NCBI GenBank assembly: GCA_025024175.1
Contig: QCXZ01000064.1
Span: forward strand, 16,864,001 to 16,928,000
Direction of reading: 5' to 3'
From: Rhyzopertha dominica
Lineage: Eukaryota > Arthropoda > Insecta > Coleoptera > Bostrichidae
Length of the DNA: 64,000 nt
Positions within the stretch are counted from its first letter, which is position 1. The number at the start of each line of letters is the position of its first letter. Of the stretch, positions 13,232-26,200 are shown piece after piece. Below the pieces are notes generated by a model. The model searched no databases, was not told where the DNA came from, and was given only the letters and a program-made list of their open reading frames with translations. The position numbers and the translations under genes are program-made.

Positions 13232-14589
13232 ATAATAATAAATAATAATAAAATCATTTTTATTTAAAATTGTCAATAACTGAAGCGGTTCTTGGGTTTA
13301 TATTGTAAGGGATTTTGCTTGTGTATCTTTTAATTCTTCAAATGAAAAGGATTACTCAAGCAGTATCAATGTTGGAAGTTAAAAAATCTGCATTTGCTGT
13401 CATACTTCCTGTAATGCAACGTATCTAATAGTAGATGGTTTTAATTGACACCAGCCTTCCATTATTTTGACTTCGATGATGAGCTGCAAAGAGAGCAAAA
13501 CGGTACAATCTTCATTTGGTCCTGATACCGACAACATAGCACAGACTTACATTCCAACTATTTTATTAATGCATTTTGTTTTAGATGGTGGAATGAGACT
13601 TCTGAGGTCATTTAGAAAGACGTATAATGCTTCTTTTAACGGTTTTTTTATGATTCTAAGGAAAACATGTTTACTGTTATCTTGCATCCGCAATTGAAAA
13701 GAATTAATTTTGATAGTGGTTATGCTCGTATATTAATCAGATGTATGATATATATGTATGTGTCGACGTTTTCATCTTCTTGTTGTTAATAAATAATACA
13801 TGTAAAACTTCTTTTAGACAATGAATTCCTGCAGTGCGACAGCTTGTGATTGCGCAAGCTTTGATATCCATACAAAATTGATACATTTCGAGTGTTTCGG
13901 ACTAACCAACGTAGAAGTTTCTTTTTATTAGAGACGGCACAAATTCCAAGTGGAAGAAGTAAAAACAGGGTATTCGGATGAATTATTCTTAATGCGCAAT
14001 GGAAAATGAAACCTATGCATATAAGTTATGGTAATATGTATATATTGTAGTTGTAAACAATTATATTATTAACTTTTAGCTGAAATACTGCAACACAACT
14101 ATATACACCTCCCAAGACATTGTCGACGCGTACGTTTCTTATCACTTCAGTAATGGGTTTACAGATTATCAAGAACCCTATCCTAAGAGTAATTGCGATG
14201 AGATTTATGAAACTTTTACTACACTTCACAAGTTTTATATCGCTGAGCATGACTTACTCTTCTTTTCAAGTTTTGGAGACATTTAACCTTGGTTTATCCT
14301 GTTGCACGGAAAATTTAACAGAAATTGTGTCAAAAATTACAGATCATTGGCTAATTTTCAATAGCCCATAGATTTAAGTAAATTTTTGCGTACAAATTCA
14401 GTCTCTTTTTACTTAAAAACCATCGTGAAAATAAAAAAAAACCTGCCATTTTTCTTAAACTATTATGAAGCATTATGACCTTAAGCAGAGGCATCACTTA
14501 CGCAGTCATGTAGTAAAATACTGCATTTTAAATCCTATCGCTGTTAAGTAATTTAATTTGCAGCATAGATTGGTTTTTGAGAGTGCGCT

Positions 14590-14800
14590 CTTGTCTGCAC
14601 AAGTGTAACCGGTTCTATAAGCAGTAGCTGCAGTACGAATTCACTATTAATGCTACCGTTGCACCATACGTTGGTGGAAAAAAACACACGGTGTTTGGAG
14701 GTGAAACTGAAAATGTTGGTATTCGTAACTAAAATATTCCTTGGTGCGTCTTCATTGAAGGCAAATGTACCACGAATCATTTTGACAACGATAGAATTCG
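14590..14800 (-). pseudogene. Possible transposase shard (Tc1/mariner central domain)
   Basis: The minus-strand frame contains NVWCNGSIN (codons for NVWC at 14660-14671), followed 14 residues later by IEPVTL. It is preceded by FNEDAPRN...NTNIF. This resembles the order F-DE-F, NVWCG, IGPYFF of the catalytic core in the insect mariner family seen at the window start, at much lower similarity. The second and third aspartate blocks are not visible. It could be an old fragment or a chance resemblance. Confidence 0.3.
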
Positions 14801-15849
14801 GTGCTGCAAAATCTGCAATAGATAAGGTAAATAATAATAGAAGCATCTCCTAACCTCATTTAACGTTATAATTCAAGGAAGACTGCATTAAACGGTTTTC
14901 GCTTTAACTGGAATTTCCAAAAGGTCGCCACTGTTTTTTTGCAGTCAAATGCGACCTTTATTTACTTTCAGGATAGGTCCATCATTACATAAAATATTAA
15001 TTCCTGTAAAGGAATACAATATAAATATCAGTAAAAGATTTAGGAATAAATAGGATCCAGTTTGAAGGCCACGCATTTCAATTCAGTGCAATTTCTCTAA
15101 ATGTGCGGCTCGTTAGTAAATAATCAAGAAACACAAATACCATTTGGGAGTTACTCGCATCAAATTAGCTGAATGCGCAGCCCCCGCGTTAATGTAGCCA
15201 TACCGGCATTAACCATCAACCCTCATCAAGGCTGATGTGTCAGGCGGCTGCCGCATTTGTCTCAATGTTTTAATATCTGGGCGGGTTGATTGTACTAACT
15301 TTCGTGCCCGACGGCGCCGCTGAGCTAACACCAAAGCCAAATCCAAACTTCCTGATCTCGGCAGCGTTCAGGTGCAAATTGATTACAAGGAAGAAGTTGA
15401 CGCCTTGAATTGGGTCAGGGCACCCCCGCGTTCCCGCGATGTCTGTACCAATTAAAACTTCCGAAGTAGATGTCAATATTTACACGCCAACCGGGTTTTT
15501 CATGTGAACTGGTGGTGCTGCGTCTAGCTAATGAAGAATGTACGTGCAGGCGGGAACAACGGATAGACCTTCTATTAAATTAATCTAGCGAAGGGTGTGA
15601 GGCGAGCGAACCGGAATTACTCCTATCTGTACATGTATCTGGATGTACAAATTGCAGCGAACTTCTGATAAGATGAAATGATAGGATAGTCACGAACACT
15701 GCTTGACAAATGACGGTGCGACAAACAGTGCAACTCATTCTTTGTTTTATAAAAGGCCGCTGCTGTATTACTGAAAATGCAACAACTAATTGATCTGATG
15801 CATTTAACATTCATGTGAAGGTGATAAACGTGGTCAGATAATAATAGCT

Positions 15850-16101
15850 GATTCTGGATTAGTTGGCCAAGGTCGTGGTGATTTCTTCTTCATTGGCACT
15901 TTGTGTACTACTATTATAAGCATCTGCACAGCTGAGTTCATCATCGTGGACGTAGCTGCCTCCATGTGAACACAAACTGAATTTGTTTGTTTGAAGGTAG
16001 CTACGTCCACGACTCAGCTCTAAAGATGCTCACGGCGGTAGTGGGCGAAACGTTAGCATAGAAGGAAACGCTACTACCACGGCTAATTAAGCCGGAATCA
16101 C
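15850..16101. mobile_element. Foldback repeat with hammerhead-like core
   Basis: Arms at about 15850-15965 and 15990-16101 are imperfect inverted copies. The left arm has AGCATCTGCACAGCTGAGTT and CGTGGACGTAGCTGCCT; the right arm reverse-complemented has AGCATCTTTAGAGCTGAGTC and CGTGGACGTAGCTACCT. The outer ends also match (GATTCTGGATTAGTTGGCC against GATTCCGGCTTAATTAGCC). No coding capacity. The word pattern resembles the terminal region of arthropod Penelope-like elements, which is inference. Confidence 0.75.
16020..16051 (+). ncRNA. Hammerhead-ribozyme-like core (candidate)
   Basis: CTAAAGA at 16020-16026 stands where a hammerhead has CUGANGA (one substitution). It is followed by GCTCAC (16028-16033), a loop, GTGGGC (16041-16046), which pairs with it, and GAAAC (16047-16051). 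A possible stem III follows, TTAGC with GCTA near 16070. The G-to-A change in the first box would be expected to impair catalysis, so this is probably a dead copy. Confidence 0.4.
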
Positions 16102-16295
16102 GTGGTACCACGCACTTCATCTGCAAAAGCCTCAAGCATTGCATGGCCAAGCTTTTTGCCTATTTCAATGATTTTACAATTACGGATGCCAGGAATGAAT
16201 TTTAAATCACAAATAGAACTATAAAAGTGAATTAAAACAAGCTAATATGGTCTGCACAAAAACATAACTGTGGTCTGTGGTTCTGTTACTTTACT

Positions 16296-17150
16296 GGGTG
16301 TTTAAAATGCCGGGTAATAGACTCAAACAATCAGTAAATAGGAAAAAACATCTTTTTATTAACTTCAAAAAAACTGCCCTTCAAAAATTGACAAATCTAG
16401 CCTACCTATTTTTTATTTATTTTTCCCGGCAATCAGCGCACGTTACAGTTCGTTAAGGCAAGCTTGGCAATTGTCGTAAATGTAAAATTATAATAATGTA
16501 TTTAAAAAAAGTCAGAAAGCGTCATCACATTTTGATCACTTTTTGTACACAAAAGAATATATTTTTCGTACGAAATACGAGGCTAACAGATTTTAACTCA
16601 TTATTTATATGTACCTTCAATTTAGCAAAACCAAATTAGGAAGGCACACACACCCTTTTTCGAGAAATGCTAGCGAACTGCTATAAATCATTGCTAGCAC
16701 GTCTCTATATCAAGAATGTTTAAAAATATAAGTAAAACTTTTCTAGGGGGCGAGCATTTTAGTGATGTAATCTAGTAAAAAAGGGTTCAGGGGCAAATTA
16801 TTTCATTTAAAGAAAATCTACGAAACCTATCAGCAAACAACGAATTATTGGAAAGAATTAATTAATAAAGCAGAGAGGTTCACAGAAAATCAAAGTAAAT
16901 GTGTGAAGTTCCCTAGAAACGTTTCTTTGCAATATCCTATGCTTCACTGACACCCCTGCAGTATCTTGCCATTACCGTTACCTGGCATTGCCCATGCTTC
17001 GTTACGAATGTTGTCCTCTAGTTCGTCGATAGTTTTTGGTCTGTTGAAACAGGCCTTGCTACCTAAACACCATCATTACAAGTAGTTAAGGGGGTTAGCA
17101 AAACTTTGGCTTAAATGCTCGCGAACAGTCCCCGTAAAATGCTGTGGTGC
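16296..17150 (-). pseudogene. Tc1/mariner transposase remnant
   Basis: On the minus strand, 17145 down to about 16965 reads APQHFTGTVREHLSQSFA, which resembles the sequence after the second catalytic aspartate (GAPAHF..TVREHL), then, after a gap and frame changes, CFNRPKTIDELEDNIRNEAW, a typical region just before the transposase C-terminus. The aspartate itself is not preserved and the DLTPLDFF block is missing, so the gene is dead. Downstream on the same strand the DNA runs to TGGGTGTTTAAAATGCCGGG near 16297, a plausible transposon end. The 3' region is longer than usual, so that boundary is uncertain. Confidence 0.6.
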
Positions 17151-17340
17151 ACTGTTTTAGTGGCATCATATCATACTACTGAACACCTTCTGGGTCTTTT
17201 TAATTTGGGTAAAACGCTGCAAAAGGATACGGACTCGATATACGGTTACCTACCACGCTAGCATAAACATTTAGTGAAAAATTTACTTTAATTTCTAGTG
17301 TGGGCAATAAAAAATCAGCCGTTAAAACATGTCTTCGTAA

Positions 17341-17422
17341 AAGTGAGAATTTAGGATGGCAATGCCATCTGTCAGCATTACACTGACATGATGGCAAAGC
17401 CACCTAGCTGCCTTAACGGGAA
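17341..17422 (+). repeat. Repeat block A, copy 1
   Basis: About 82 bp including GGATGGCAATGCCATCTG and CCACCTAGCTGCCTTAA. It recurs in the same orientation at 30365-30446 with only a few differences. It contains the palindromic GATGGCAATGCCATC and a TGTCAG/CTGACA hairpin. No coding function is apparent. Confidence 0.85.
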
Positions 17423-17533
17423 CTACTTCCTAAAGGAAGTGACCTATAGCCTGACAAATTGGCATGTAACTGCATACTTCAATTTGACAGCAGGCCCCCA
17501 CGGTACTTTTTGCTGACGGGCAAGAACCAACAT

Positions 17534-17780
17534 ACATTAAAATGCATGTCTATGCTGTGCTGTCTACACCTCAACCAACTGCAGATAGTACTATTTCGCT
17601 GTCATTACAGCTCATCAGTGCAGTTTAGGTCTAGTGTAGACAACACGGCATAGAACTGTTCTATGCCGTGTTGTCTACACTAGACCTAAACTGCACTGAT
17701 GAGCTGTAATGACAGCGAAATAGTACTATCTGCAGTTGGTTGAGGTGTAGACAGCACAGCATAGACATGCATTTTAATGT
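17534..17780. repeat. Perfect palindrome: two head-to-head 106-bp MITEs
   Basis: Bases 17534-17656 and 17658-17780 are exact inverted copies (123 bp each, no mismatch found) around a single T at 17657. Each arm contains a 106-bp unit (17549-17654 and 17660-17765) with its own imperfect ends of the form TCTATGCYGTGYTGTCTACA. The same unit stands alone at 30221-30326. A 13-bp direct repeat TGTCTTCGTAAAA lies at 17330-17342 and 17778-17790, bracketing block A and the palindrome. It may be a target duplication, or the palindrome may be an assembly artefact. Confidence 0.9.
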
Positions 17781-17790
17781 CTTCGTAAAA

Positions 17791-19878
17791 CCGTAATTTG
17801 CGGTTAGGTTTATCTTCGTTTAGTTATTGGGTCAAAAACACTTTATATAGGTTTCATTTTTCCAATTTCAAATATTTCAGGACGAATCTTCTTACTATTT
17901 TGTTGTCTATCACCACTTGGCGGGTGGATAATCGAGGATTTCAATAAAATTGAAGCAGAACGTTTAATATAACATGCATGTTCTTGGACTTATGGGACAA
18001 CCCATTCTCCATGAACGATATCTTACAAGCCCATCAAAGAAGACAATAAAGTAGCGAAGTCGGGAATGAACGAATGCGTATTGTGCAACCAGGCTAGCGA
18101 ACTCATTTACTGTAGAGGATACCGATAGGAGTGCGTAATCGAATGGTATTAGTTCTCAAATCAAATGCTCCACGTACTTCGTCGAGGACCAGTAACTATC
18201 CAGTACTACTCCCAGGAACATCGATGTGTCTGAAGGTGTAAATACTTGTTTTCGTAAGAAACACCTTATAATGAGATTCAAATAATAAGAAACTCATCAT
18301 ATTTATTTTTTTTTAATAAATTGAACTTGGAGTAACTGATACCACACCAAGCCTTGGTATTTTACAAAATTTATAACCAACGCCAGTTGCTTATACGCTC
18401 TCTAACTACATTAGGCAAATTACTGCATATAGTAAGAAAAAAAAGTGCACCTAGTTTTGAGCCTTGGTTGATTTGCCTTTCCTGTGACCAATTCGGATGT
18501 TATTTAATAAGTGGTGAGTATCTATAAAGTTATCCACCCTAATTAATTATGATTAACATGTAAAATGCAATTTCAGGGTAAAATAATAGTTGTAACAACA
18601 ATTAACAAATTAGAGGCACTTCTTGCTTGCTTCTAGCATGATAGACTCTCAATAGAACTTTATAATTAAATGTTTAAATTTCCATAATAATCAAAACATC
18701 GCAGACAATATCTGCAATGCTTAGCTATCATCAAATGCATGTAGTTATGGCGAATAGCTTGTGCAATACCAATGTGAAAAACTCCAGAAAGTTAGACCTC
18801 ACTCTTGTGCTTTAAAGCTTCGAGGTAAGCGCGCTTACCCGAGTTTAGCGCTGTTTTATACACCAGCAGCAGTTAGCTGGCTCGCTCCATTTAAAACTTG
18901 AAAGCACACGCGCAAAGTGAACTCCGCCTAATAAACTAATTTAGAGTGCATTAAATATTTCCCAATTCGCCTCGGTTTCCGAGCTGATGAAAGAGTTTTG
19001 GAGTTTATCAGCGTGCTCCTAGTTTCGGGCCGGAGTCAAAGCTTAATAGCTCTTAGTACAACAACTAATTAATAAAACTGCCTCGGTCGGCTACGCGTTC
19101 CGCTTTCAATTAAATCCAAAATTAATACCGCTGGTTCCTTTTAAAACTCGCGTTGCGGACCCAGATCAATTCGCGATCGATCGGGGGCAGGAGTTTACCG
19201 CTATCAGGAAACTTTTTACTTAAGCCTGCTAAAATATTGATCGTTCAATTTCGGGGGCGAAACTTTTTACATTATGGCGACATCAACACCTCCTGTCCAT
19301 TGGTGTAATTTTAATATACAGCGACAAACGAGCAAAGACGAGACCCGCTTGAACTAAACAATTCACCAAAAAGTCCTCATACTATTGTCTTACGATTGGC
19401 TTTCAGTTCTTCTAAGGTTCTATAAAGGTGAGTATTCGCAGCCGTCATATTTACCCAGAGTGTCAGTTCGAATAGGGATGTGAACGTATTGAAAGATATT
19501 TGCCACGGATATCTCGTACTATTCAAAAGAAATTATTTATTTAAACAAAAACTTTATACCTTCTACAACGATTTTCCTGAAGATGGCTTAATCATGGGAG
19601 GTTGGTTTGGAGCATTAGGTAAATAATATGGAAAATATATTCAGTTTCTTATTTCTTCCATTCATCCTGCCGATATTTTTCAAACTAAGGCTCTAAAATG
19701 ATTCTAATAGCACAAATACACATACCTAGTTTTTACTTAAAACTATAAGGTAACAAATATCTACTGTACTTCAAATAAATGCGATCCAGTTGTCGGATTT
19801 CCATAACCTGAAAGATACATACATACACCTATACATATGACTTCTAACCTGACCTAACCTATTTCCACTGTTTAAATA
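17791..19878. other. No gene; GC-richer island at 18.8-19.3 kb
   Basis: No coding signal. From about 18810 to 19300 the composition changes: GCGCGCTTACCC, TCGCGATCGATCGGGGG, and many TTAATT/TAATTA words. The patch resembles an enhancer-like island more than decayed repeat DNA, but nothing in it is diagnostic. Confidence 0.45.
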
Positions 19879-20254
19879 CAGGGCTTCTATAAACGATTCA
19901 CTCAACGGGGGCGGTGTTGTTTTCGGAATTCTTTGTGCCGCCTTATTGTAACTGCTGCCAAACTACAATATGCCCGGCGATAGTACTGAAGGTTGCAGAT
20001 CAATGTCACTTCACGGATCCGAAATGGCGAGCTTTCTGCAACCTTAAAGTTAATTATCCCACAAAACACTATAGAATATATTGAAAATACAGACACTCCC
20101 AGACGTTTCTCATATTATAATACATCAAATAATTCAATAACCGAAAGATGACAAGTATATGTCATTGTGTTCGCTTTCCTGAGAGGCGGCAAATTGATTT
20201 AATCGATAATTTCCGTAAGCGCCCTCGATGCATGAATCATTTATAGAAACCCTG
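19879..20254. mobile_element. Mariner-type MITE with CAGGG ends, 376 bp
   Basis: The left end CAGGGCTTCTATAAACGATT is matched by the reverse complement of the right end, CAGGGTTTCTATAAATGATT. Both arms continue into a GGGCG...GCCGCC pattern. The dinucleotide TA flanks both sides (19877-19878 and 20255-20256), as expected for Tc1/mariner target duplications. An internal 10-bp inverted repeat AAGGTTGCAG/CTGCAACCTT spans 19989-20045. The 64-codon minus-strand frame inside has no transposase motif. A solo, diverged copy of the right end is at 53758-53833. Confidence 0.8.
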
Positions 20255-20256
20255 TA

Positions 20257-23200
20257 TTATAGTTATAGATACCAGTAGTTGATACGCACGCTATACAAAA
20301 GTTGTTTAAGGGCTAGGATTCTGGATATAGAAACACTACATCCGAGATGACGGTAGAAACAGCGTATAGAACCAAATATTTTACAATACAGCAGCACTAA
20401 AGAACTAGTGAATATTTAGAGATGAATTTAAACTAAAAGATTCGACTAGAACAAGCTTTTGAATAAGACTAGTTTCAAACGTATAGGTGCAATAATTGTT
20501 AAGTGGTGCTGTTCTGTAAAACAAATAGGTGGATTTCTTTCTATCGTTTTCTTCGATACTACATGGTGCATTGGCCGAATATGGCGGCTGCGAATACCTA
20601 TATTTATTGAGCTATAGTTTTACGGCCTAGTGCCGGTAGCGAATGACACTAAAATAGAATACACTACAAATATTCTCAGCTTATTTGTTTTACGTTAGAT
20701 GGCGCTATGGCCACTTCAGTTTATTATATGCAAAATTCTAAGAAAATTAATAATAAAACCGTGTTACATCATACTCAGTCTATTATAATTTTAACGACAG
20801 ACATACTTAATTTTAAGAGTCGATCTTCGATTCCAGCCATGTGCACAGAATTAAAATAAAATTGCAACTTTTTCAACATTTTCGATGAGAACAACATATC
20901 TAGTCTGTATAAAAGATATACACAACTGATAAGATAACTTACTGTTAAACGCCATTTTGTAATGGGGCCAACCAAGCAGCCAATAAGGACCCAGCGCTAA
21001 TATACTTAGAAGATCGCCAAATCTTAGACTGCCCCTGCATGTTATAACATTTATTTGCAGAACTTTCCCCTAAATTATCGAGAGAGTATGCAAACTATTA
21101 TATGGAAAGATCAATAAATGTACATATATTCAGTTTAAATAATCCTTTGCTACACTGCTCTTTTTTGTATAATTTACACAAATATCAACGTTTAAATAAA
21201 CTTTTTTCAGCCACAGGGTATAATAGTGACACGCGGACACGCACATAGCTTGTATAAGAAGGATAACTGATTTATTAGTACCAGTTAAGGGTTTACTGGG
21301 CAAATTAACCAATATCAGAAACTAGCTAGCAACTAACAATTCATATTAGATAAGTTTTGTAACCCAGCAGATTTCATTTAGGACCGCATCGATATGTCAC
21401 ATTTTTTGTAATTATATCCCGGCAATTGTATTTATGAACTATTTAAGGTGTTCCTTAGCCCGAACCATAAAACATCTTCGACTTCGTCAAACATAAACTG
21501 CATCGCGCTTCTCATATGATAGGTAGCTTACGCAAGAATGACAAAAAAATTGCATATAATTAACTTGTATCAGACGCCGCCTGTGCTTAAAAAACAAACA
21601 TTGATTCCATAAGACAACAATACCTGTCATCAATTCCCGTTATGCAATATAATTCTGTAGATGATTAAAGTGAATTAATAAAAGAAAAAAAGTAATAAGA
21701 TTTGACCTCGTTTAAGACCAGACAAGGCGTCATTTTCGTAACAAAACCAGAAGAGAACTTGTAGTAAAAAGCAAGTTTTCTTGAAAAGAAAAATTTCGAC
21801 GTTACCTATCCATAAAATAAATTTGTATTGTAGAAGCTAAAAATTTTTTGTTTAAGATTCATCAAATACAATAAAATTACATTTACCTTCAGTTTTGAAA
21901 TAGCAGATCATCTAAAAAGCATATGTGAATTTCTGGAAGCCCATTAGCCTTAGGTGCTCAAGGATTCGTAATATTAGACTTTTTATTTTAGAAGTATATT
22001 CAGTTTAAGGCAGCTTTAATTAGGAACTCAACGAGATCAATATGCTTATGTACTCAGGTTATATGTCATTCTAGTTAACAAAACTTCGAAATCATTTGGT
22101 TGCTACTTATCTATATTTTGCTTGATAATTAAATTTGTTAGATCAGTTTTATACTCGATTGAGGTAACGTCCACAGTATAACGCGTGAACTGAGATCTTT
22201 ACCAGGTGGTAAGGCATATTATATTAAAGTAATTTTGCACATATACTAATATACAGTAACTCTCCGATAGAAACTCGTTGAAGTCTTTCTGTTTGAATGC
22301 GAGAGGACTCCGAAGGTCTGAGAGAAGTTCCACTTTTGTCAATACTGAGAACAACAGAAAGACCATAAATTATTAATTACGAAAGGTTGTACCTGAAGGG
22401 TTCAGAGCAAACAGGTCGATACGATGGAATACGTCCACATGAAAATTGAGTCTACGGCAGGCAACTGCTCAGTAGTCCTAAAATAACCCTAGCCGGTCCT
22501 AATTAAAGGTGAACTCTGGCTTTAAATTCGGAATCTTGGGGTATAACGGATGGAATGTAAACAAACGTAAGCGGCATTAATAGTGAGAACCTTGTTCCAA
22601 GGCTTACGCATGATCACGCGGTATAATCCCGTTTGTTAAAGGTATGCATTGCCCTACTATTCGCAAAGGAATCCGGGGGTTTCGGATGCACCAATTTAGC
22701 GGAATTCCTTAAATCGAAGTATGTAATATTCAACGCATGCGCAGGTGGGTTTCTGGTCCATTTAGAACAGTGTTAAATATTGAATGGAAAAATGTATGTA
22801 AAGTCTTAGACGGAGTTCAATGCATTTTCAAACTATGCTAGATGACCCCCATGAAGACAAATATTAGGCAANGGTTAAACACATTCAAGATTCCCTAATC
22901 GCGTTCACAGAAAGGAGTGCCGAACGAACTACTAAGTATAGTGCGCGCCAGGAAAGAGTCGAACCTTAGGAATGTAACATCGTCCACATTCTGAACGGAG
23001 CAAACCGCTTGGGTGGGCCGAGTTAATAAATTTAATCCAAGCGCTAGCCTGAAATTGTAACCATGAATGTAGCGACACAATTGTCTTTCCCGCCACGTCT
23101 ACCTTTTTTCCTGGCGCGCACGTTATATAACATCCTTAATTTAATCACTATGTCGAATACCTTGTAAACAAACGCTTTTTTTGTTATTTGTTGCATGATA

Positions 23201-26200
23201 TTTACCGAATAACTCGACGATTGTTTAGATCAGACGTTCAGTTTAAAAAAGTTCTAAAAGCTGTAGTGAAATCTGATGAGTAAATTGCCTCCTCACCATG
23301 GAAAAATAGCTTAAAACCTTTTATATACTTTTTTGGCCTGCATTTAGGGATGGGGATATAAGACGCCTATTGACACTGAACAAGATAATCACTTACGACG
23401 TTTCTATTTTGGTCTACTATCTTAATACAAACATCAGTTCTTTAAAAAAATTACATACGAATAGTTTATAACAATTACAAATCCGAAGGGTCCGTTCGTC
23501 CTGGCTTCAATCACTTGCTGAATTCGCGCTTTTTTCGTCCAATTCGTTCAGTCTGTTGCATACTTGGCATCATTGTACGTCCTTGCCAAGTTTATAACAT
23601 AACCTAAACTGATATGTACTGTAGAGTTGTTGAAAACTGAGTGTGTTAATACCATTTTTAAGTTTGTAATCAAAATATTATCAGGATTTATACATACTGC
23701 TTCGATCAGCTTACCGCGTATTGATTACAGTATCAAATAATAAATAGCAAAACACGTGCGCTTTTGTCTTTGGTATTGATTACAGGCATGTCCGCCAGCT
23801 GATTGCCTGTCTCTCTTGTCAAACGTTCGACCAGTAGATACGTCATGATGACGTATGTGCTGGTTGCGTTAAAAGGGGCCGTTGTCTCCCGCCAATTTAC
23901 AAAGATTTTTTAAGGCATTAAAACTCCACAGACGAAAGAAATATTTTGGAATTAGCATTAGCATACCTTTAGCTTCACAAAACATATTTTTCCAGAAAAC
24001 CGTCGTATACCTCATTGGTAAACCTTACTTTTTTCCAGCTGATTTATTTTGGGTTTGTATTTAACAAATAGACTTGCTAGCTTCATTTACTTCTGCTGCT
24101 TATATCCTGAATTTTCTTAGTGTATTTTTAACGTTAACACTAACATTTTTATATAGTTTAATTAAGGGAATGATTGTTCTATCATGTTTTTAAGTAACCT
24201 GCCTGCAATGGTTAGGACAAAAAATTAAATATTTTGGAACATTTAGAAATAAACAAAGCGCAACATCAGAAAAACATGTGACAAACGCAAAAAAAGAAAT
24301 TCCGATGTAGAATTCTGTTCTCCTTACCCGCTAAATTATAACACTCCAACCCCAATTCCAAGCTAAAGAGAAGGATACAAAGGTTTTTACAACTGTATTG
24401 AGAGTTTGAGGAGGCAACATATATCTGGCTTCAGTGCACTTTTGTAATTCTAGAAAAGACCGTCTGGTCAAAATGGTCGTCAAATTATTCGATAATTAGT
24501 ATGAAACAATACATAAACAAAAACCGGCTTGTTTGCAGTCTATTCAGTATATTGATTTCACAAACGGTGCAACTTTAAAAGTATTCAGCTTATTCATTAA
24601 TTTAAAATCTGCATGAATTGAATTAGTAAAAAAAAGAATGGACTGGCAGAAAAGTTCGACCGATAATCTGTGGCCTTAGAATTATCTGGAAATGTCCTTA
24701 TAAGGTAATAGTGTTTAGGAACATTTGATTTTCTGTTATTTAAGATAGTTTACATTCTGTGGTACGCGCGGTACGCACCTAATGAACTTCGTTATAGTGC
24801 TGATAAATTTAATACAGCGAAAAGTTGTATTCCTATTATGCTCAAAAAAAGCCAATAGTGAGCGAGGTGCTATCCAATACGACGTGGCTTTTAAAATTTA
24901 GCCGCAAAGGCAACGCAACGTAAAGGTAACGTGAAAATGCTACAGTACATTTTTTAACTAGGAGCAATTTTACTGAACTATAAGATATAAAACCTACCCT
25001 GGCTTCCTACTTTGTTATCTGGAAATAACCGACTCCTTGTAGGTCGTAGGTGGTTATCAGTTTTAACACACCTTATATGCTGTGATCCGCTTAGATGTCG
25101 CCGAGGGCATTAACTCTAATTTACAAAAGCAGTATAATTCTAAAAGTGCAATCCTTCATCTGTGTTGCAGCAGAAACTTCGTTAAATATAACCATATACA
25201 TCTTGGAAGAACAACCGCCAACGCTTCCCGTGACTTCCCCGCGGCGGTTAACCAAACTTCGGTTCGACGATACGTCTTAGGTGAAGTTCAGCAATTTTAG
25301 TCTTTGGTGCCGCCGGAATCAATTTACATCTCGTTATTCCGAGGACTCACCCCCCGGACACCCGCAGATTTCACAAACTTCCTGCAGCGCGAATAAGGGA
25401 AATGTAAATATGTGCATTTTATTCGGGTGCAACTTGGGAACAGTCGACGGACAACGGTCGTGGAAGGGGTCAATTACCACTTTGGTGCTGAAGAGCGCTA
25501 CCTAGTCAACTTTAAATGAAGAAACTTTGGAGAAAACACAAAGTGGGAATATGTGCAAATGGGTGACTATATCCGGTGCGTAAACGATTAGGTTAAAAAG
25601 TTGAGGGCAATGGGGTGAAAACGAGGGATATTTTTTGAGATTTAAGCATCCGGAATTAATGGATCCTTTCGTAGCATTTTGACCATAATATATATCTATG
25701 TTTTTATATGCACTTACATGCTGCAGGTGGAAAAACGTCTGCTGAAGTTAATAAGTCTTTAATTTAATTTAGCTCTTTACATAACCCGTTCTACTTCACG
25801 GACGTCACACACTTTGAGTGCTTTATGTAGTGCTCCTAAATCCGGTAATATTGATGTAAAAAATTATAATATCCCTACAGTAAAGTACACTGGTTGCCAT
25901 ACTACCACTACTTATATTTGTTCTGTTAACAACCAGAGAACGCATTACTACTATTATGTCTAATACAATGTCTGCAGCAAAACAAAGTTTGATCTTTTAG
26001 TTTTCCAAATTTTGGAGGTACTGTAGTTTAGTCAATTGGGTATNTTCACAATTTTTGATAATAGCCCGAAGTTTAAGTGAATGAGGCTTTACATTGCATA
26101 TCACCTACTTTGAACATTTTACTTGATACAAGTAAATGCTTAAAAAATTACATTATTTTCAAAAACAGATAAATTGCCGCTAACGGAGCCTCCTATGCTT

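Noticed and set aside
19571..19620. CCTGAAGATGGCTTAATC as a hammerhead core
   Set aside because: The downstream GAAA box is missing.
19841..19862. Interstitial telomere repeat (TTAGG type)
   Set aside because: Only two imperfect CCTAA-like units; far too short.
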